From Fragilaria radians (Eukaryota > Bacillariophyta > Fragilariophyceae > Fragilariales > Fragilariaceae): DNA of 11,845 nt. The DNA is taken from NCBI GenBank assembly GCA_900642245.1, contig CAAAJI010000161.1, positions 40,189-52,033 of the forward strand. Direction: 5' to 3'. Position numbers and translations under genes: made by a program. Positions 8,285 to 11,845 of this stretch are shown piece by piece (within the stretch, counting starts at the first letter, position 1; each line of letters begins with the position of its first letter). The notes beneath the pieces are model-generated. The model saw only the letters and a program-made list of their open reading frames with translations, was not told the origin of the DNA and ran no database searches.

Positions 8285-8380
8285 TTAATTTCGAAATGCT
8301 TTCATGATTTTAACGTGAAAGGAAAACGATACATTCATTTGAAGTGTAGTAAGCATACCCGAGATAGTGTTTGAAACAAA

Positions 8381-11161
8381 ATGGAAGTTTCAGATGAAAT
8401 GAATGCTCTTAGCGAGAATAGCTTCATTGTGAATAACGATGACGAAGCCAGTGTTGAGAGTGATGGTAATGATTTTGAAGCAGCCATGAAGGTTCGAAAG
8501 AATTTAAGTGAAACGTTCGATCGTCATGCTAGCGTTGCCGAGAAGATTGCTCGATTAGAGTCACGAAATGCTGCTTTGATAGCATCAGCATCGGTGCTCT
8601 CCAATAGAATTGGTATAGCGGCTGTTTCGTCTGCACTTTCTGTGTCCCTTCGAATTCGTCCCCCTTTCAGTGGGAAAAGTGTGATATCCGGAGCTAACAA
8701 CAATGATGAGCTTTTCAATGACACGATCGAGATCCTCCCCAACAATAATGCTATAGAAGGATATCCAACCACAATACGAACACATCCTCCATCAAATTCA
8801 AATGCAAAAAAGGTCCTTCGGGATAATGCTACTAATGGAGGCATTAAAGAATATACATTTCATCGTGTATTTTCTAAAGAGAATTCACAACACGAAGTTT
8901 ATTCCACCATAGCAGCACCTATGGTACATGGCCTTTTCCCATCTTCTGATTCCAAGGGAGAATCGGCCCTTCTGTTTGCATATGGAGTTACCAATGCTGG
9001 GAAGACATTCACAATTATGGGTGACTCAAATCCTAATCATCAATCACAATGGGGGATCATTCCCCGAGCGCTTCAAGATATACTTTCAAGACTAGAAGGT
9101 ACAAATTTGCAATTAAGTATGAGTTTCATGGAGATTTACAATGAAAATGTCTATGATTTGCTATCTGAAACGAATCCTTCTTTTGTACCTTTTCTGAAGC
9201 CTTCATCATTGAAGATAAGAGAATCTCAAGATGGAGAAATATTTGTCAAAGATCTCACAAAGCATAGAGTAACCAATGTAGAACAGGGTCTTCAGCTGGC
9301 TTTGCAAGCTAAGAATAAACGACACACTTCATCCAACAACATCAATGAGGATTCTAGTCGATCACATTGCATTTGTCAGCTTGAATTAAATCCTATCGCA
9401 TTTAATTGCGCTGAAATCCCAAGTAGCGAAAATAACAAGACAACAAAATTCTGGATCGTTGATCTAGCTGGAAGTGAACGTACAAAGAGAACTGGTGGTG
9501 TGCGACAAAAAGAAGCGACACAGATCAATGCATCCCTGATGACGCTGATGCGATGCTTAACTGCCATGCGGGAGAATCAAGTGTCAAACAAGGGCGTTGT
9601 GCCATTTCGAGAATCCAAACTTACCCATTTGTTCATGGGTCACTTGACAGGTCCGGGCGCGTCTCGAACCTCCATGATCGTCAATGTCAATCCTGCAGCA
9701 TGCGACTTCGACGAAACACAGCATGTGCTGGGATACGCTGTTGTTGCAAAGAATGTACAAGTACAACAATGCCCTCTGAAAAGAGGAGCACAGTCTGATT
9801 ATGATATGAATGGTCACAGGAAACAGAGTGCACTTATCAGAATGCTTCAAAAGTACTCTCCCAAGGTGTTAGGGAAGCGCAAAGCTGTAGATGTTGATGA
9901 TCGCGAAATCAAACGTCTTGACTCAAAAGACGAAAGAGTGATTAAAGGTGTAGATTCCAAGTCTAATATTTTATCTCATGGTAATCAGCGGTCTCACGTT
10001 CCAAATCAATCGCTCGAAGAAAAACTTCGGAAAGAAATTAACTCTCTCAAATTATCACTTTCGATAGCCGAAGCTGAAATCTCAAGCTTGCGACTTACCT
10101 GCGACGTACAAGCACAGGAATTAGCCCAGATAGAGGAGCAAATCCGTGCCGAAGTCTCAGAAGAAATGGAAGTTCATTTTAAGTCAACTAGAGAAGATTA
10201 TGATATGATTATTGAAAACCTTCAAAATCAAGTGAAGAACAATCCGGTGGGGATGCGAAGTGAGCGTAAGATGAAAATGGATAAGGCTGAAAAAATGATT
10301 GAAGAGCTGGTTGACAAGGTGGAAGAGTGTGAGGAGGAAATGGTTCGTATGCGCCTAGCTCACGAAGAGGAGTTAGAAAAGCTCAAAACACAACATCAGG
10401 TAGACTTAAAAAATCTCGAGAGTCAAGTCTTAGAATTTAAGAAGCGACTTAGCGCTAAAAATGAGGCGGAAGAGCTTGAAGAAAAAAGCCTTGCTAATTC
10501 TCATTCGTTGTCGAGTCAAAATGATAGCTTGAACGGAAAAGGTGACGGAAAACATCTAATAGAGAGGGAAGAGTGCGTTTCGAATCATGAAGAGAGGGAA
10601 ACTAACTTTTCGAAAGATGGAAACGATATGCCTCAATTGAATACAGCTGAAGAGACATGTTTTCATGAAGATGGCATTGTGTTACGAAGAAAAAAGAATT
10701 CTGAAAATGAAGAAGAATTGGCCAGTAAAAAGCCCTTAAGAAAAATCAATGAGGCATATGAACGGAATAAACTCAATGAAAATCTCTTTATTTCAGCTAA
10801 TTCTGATTCAGATTCACTGGAAGTTACAGAAGATGAATCCAATGTACAAGAGGCAATACGAAAGAATAACGCCGAAAATGAGGAAATAACTGGGAGACCG
10901 ATTCGTATTACAAGATCTAGATCAAGTCAGATGGATTCGGATTCTTCTGTCGACAGGGTGTCTATAAAAATCAATAGAGTACCGTTTGGATCGATCTCAG
11001 ATAACTCTGAGGACCTTTACGTATTTCCTAAGAAACCAACACCAATCATTGATGGAGCTTTCAGTCGACCATCAGGAAGGCCTCCTCGAGGACGAGAATG
11101 GGATGCAGAACGCGGAGCTTGGCGATTATCAGTTAGCACATCAAATCAAAGCCTAGCCTAA
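8381..11161 (+). CDS. Kinesin-like motor protein, kinesin-6-like (MKLP/KIF20/KIF23 type)
   Basis: This 926-residue protein is an ATP-driven microtubule motor. The motor domain spans about residues 84-460: beta-1 LSVSLRIRPP (86-95), P-loop GVTNAGKT (202-209), EIYNENVYDLL (251-261), switch I NEDSSRSH (322-329), switch II DLAGSE (361-366), the microtubule-binding helix INASLMTLMRCL (382-393), PFRESKLTHLF (408-418) and MIVNVNP (432-438). The P-loop GVTNxGKT and the stretches DLAGSERTKRT and SLMTL are the forms found in kinesin-6 motors rather than the usual GQTGSGKT. The long loop-6 insertion common in animal kinesin-6 proteins is not present. A basic linker (about 465-520, including GKRKAVDVDDREIKR, a possible nuclear localisation signal) leads into a coiled coil (about 544-695), then an acidic Ser-rich tail ending in a basic, Trp-containing motif (896-915). 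An acidic extension of about 80 residues precedes the motor. A role in the anaphase spindle midzone or cytokinesis follows from the family, not from this sequence. The ATG is the first in frame, and no intron is evident. Confidence 0.93.
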   Translation: MEVSDEMNALSENSFIVNNDDEASVESDGNDFEAAMKVRKNLSETFDRHASVAEKIARLESRNAALIASASVLSNRIGIAAVSSALSVSLRIRPPFSGKSVISGANNNDELFNDTIEILPNNNAIEGYPTTIRTHPPSNSNAKKVLRDNATNGGIKEYTFHRVFSKENSQHEVYSTIAAPMVHGLFPSSDSKGESALLFAYGVTNAGKTFTIMGDSNPNHQSQWGIIPRALQDILSRLEGTNLQLSMSFMEIYNENVYDLLSETNPSFVPFLKPSSLKIRESQDGEIFVKDLTKHRVTNVEQGLQLALQAKNKRHTSSNNINEDSSRSHCICQLELNPIAFNCAEIPSSENNKTTKFWIVDLAGSERTKRTGGVRQKEATQINASLMTLMRCLTAMRENQVSNKGVVPFRESKLTHLFMGHLTGPGASRTSMIVNVNPAACDFDETQHVLGYAVVAKNVQVQQCPLKRGAQSDYDMNGHRKQSALIRMLQKYSPKVLGKRKAVDVDDREIKRLDSKDERVIKGVDSKSNILSHGNQRSHVPNQSLEEKLRKEINSLKLSLSIAEAEISSLRLTCDVQAQELAQIEEQIRAEVSEEMEVHFKSTREDYDMIIENLQNQVKNNPVGMRSERKMKMDKAEKMIEELVDKVEECEEEMVRMRLAHEEELEKLKTQHQVDLKNLESQVLEFKKRLSAKNEAEELEEKSLANSHSLSSQNDSLNGKGDGKHLIEREECVSNHEERETNFSKDGNDMPQLNTAEETCFHEDGIVLRRKKNSENEEELASKKPLRKINEAYERNKLNENLFISANSDSDSLEVTEDESNVQEAIRKNNAENEEITGRPIRITRSRSSQMDSDSSVDRVSIKINRVPFGSISDNSEDLYVFPKKPTPIIDGAFSRPSGRPPRGREWDAERGAWRLSVSTSNQSLA

Positions 11162-11480
11162 GTCATGGGATAAGAACTCAGTGGTTCATGATGTAAACCT
11201 TATCGCGTTATGCATCGCAACAAAAAAGAAAGAGCCATCATGATTTGAAATTCACATCCGCCGTCATAAACATCTAACATAATAACGCCAAGACAAATGG
11301 CTTGCTGCCTTGAAATTCGGCAATTTTACATACATATTGATTCTTTTTATAGTTATAGATTTTTTTCGTGAAAACATCTATATTGTGACAATAAACGTTT
11401 TGATATGTGCCTTTTAACCTCGAATCAATTTCATCATATCTTGAATTTTGTCAGCCCCATTGTTTCCTAACAACATCACA
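11162..11480. other. Convergent 3' intergenic region
   Basis: These 319 AT-rich bases lie between the stop codons of the kinesin (plus) and the right-edge gene (minus), so they hold both 3' untranslated regions. Apart from an AATAAA near 11390 I see no gene, repeat or RNA-like structure. Confidence 0.65.
11390..11395 (+). terminator. Candidate polyadenylation signal for the kinesin gene
   Basis: AATAAA occurs about 230 bases after the kinesin stop codon, in a T-rich neighbourhood. It is the only plus-strand match in the convergent spacer. If used, the transcript would end close to the 3' end of the opposing gene. Confidence 0.35.
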
Positions 11481-11845
11481 TCAAGATAGATGGGATTCAA
11501 AATACAACCATGGTGTATCCATTGGAAATGCTGCCAAGTCATTTTCTAATGTCACAACATCCTGTTCTGTGATTCTCCTTGGTTTTTGTAGTTTCCCAAA
11601 AACGTCATAACAAGGGATACGAAAAACCTTGAGCGGAGTTTGTATATCGATGGATGTCGTTTTGCCTTCTAGGCGATCTAATATGTTGGCACATTTTTGT
11701 CGTAATATCTCCATACGTTTCAATCGTGCTGAAGTGGTTGGTAGCAGCTTTTTTTTTCCATCCCAACAATCCTCATAGGGAACAATATGCCATGTCCTAC
11801 CCCAATGACGAGGATCACCATATGTTTGGTACGTCTTGGTAGTAC
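11481..11845 (-). CDS. Unrecognised protein, C-terminal 120 codons (5' end outside window)
   Basis: The minus-strand frame runs open from the right edge of the window to a TAA at 11483-11481. Internal non-ATG or ATG codons such as the one encoding M in LKRMEIL are not the real start, because the upstream codons also read as sensible protein. Visible segments include YGDPRHWGRTWHIVPYEDCW, then GKKK encoded over an A9 run, a charged helix ARLKRMEILRQKCANIL, then IDIQTPLKVFRIPCYDVFGK, and the terminus DTPWLYFESHLS. It is rich in aromatic residues and prolines and looks like the end of a folded domain. I see no membrane segment and cannot assign a family. The gene converges on the kinesin. Confidence 0.72.
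   Translation of the reverse strand, partial: TTKTYQTYGDPRHWGRTWHIVPYEDCWDGKKKLLPTTSARLKRMEILRQKCANILDRLEGKTTSIDIQTPLKVFRIPCYDVFGKLQKPRRITEQDVVTLENDLAAFPMDTPWLYFESHLS

Larger units (their letters stand above)
8016..8380. promoter_or_regulatory. Divergent (possibly bidirectional) promoter region
   Basis: These 365 bases separate the start codons of the minus-strand ankyrin gene and the plus-strand kinesin, so both promoters and 5' untranslated regions must lie here or overlap. Visible elements are an inverted repeat CGATAA-CC-TTATCG (8079-8092), a palindrome ATCG-T-CGAT (8205-8213), a TATAAATA string (8213-8220) facing the kinesin, and ACGGT-T-ACCGT (8274-8284). Shared regulation of the two genes is plausible but not shown by sequence alone. 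Confidence 0.6.

Noticed and set aside
9376..9850. Antisense frames of 63 to 88 codons within the kinesin gene
   Set aside because: They lie opposite the conserved motor-domain coding sequence and have no independent domain evidence.

Overview
This looks like a stretch of nuclear DNA from a microbial eukaryote, most probably a diatom or close stramenopile relative. The reasons are long intronless reading frames in the standard code, AT-rich spacers, no prokaryotic operon structure, a kinesin motor gene, and two proteins with the compact ankyrin style (LPLHAAI.F.AP...I..LL..YP....KD..GR.PL) that I associate with expanded ankyrin families in diatoms. I cannot name the species.

Layout. Bases 1-299 are non-coding 3' flank. 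An ankyrin plus long coiled-coil protein (731 aa) lies on the minus strand at 300-2495. Bases 2496-6689 are a 4.2 kb AT-rich region without a credible intact gene. It carries a 16-base C homopolymer near 2800 and, at about 5243-5519 on the minus strand, the decayed remains of a pogo/Tigger-like (CENP-B type) DNA transposase. A second ankyrin/coiled-coil protein (441 aa from its first ATG), clearly paralogous to the first, is on the minus strand at 6690-8015. A 365-base divergent promoter region separates it from a plus-strand kinesin gene (8381-11161, 926 aa) whose P-loop and switch motifs resemble kinesin-6 (MKLP/KIF20/KIF23). The right edge (11481-11845, minus) holds the last 120 codons of an unrecognised protein whose start lies outside the window. 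It converges on the kinesin.

How the genes may work together. The kinesin is head-to-head with an ankyrin/coiled-coil protein that carries three closely spaced CDK-type S-P-x-K sites. The shared spacer contains two inverted-repeat motifs, one with an AACGG (Myb/MSA-like) core. A shared cell-cycle control is therefore a reasonable hypothesis, but it is inference from layout and motifs only. The two ankyrin genes have the same orientation, as expected from an old tandem duplication, and the space between them has since accumulated transposon debris. No intact mobile element, CRISPR array, tRNA or rRNA gene was seen.
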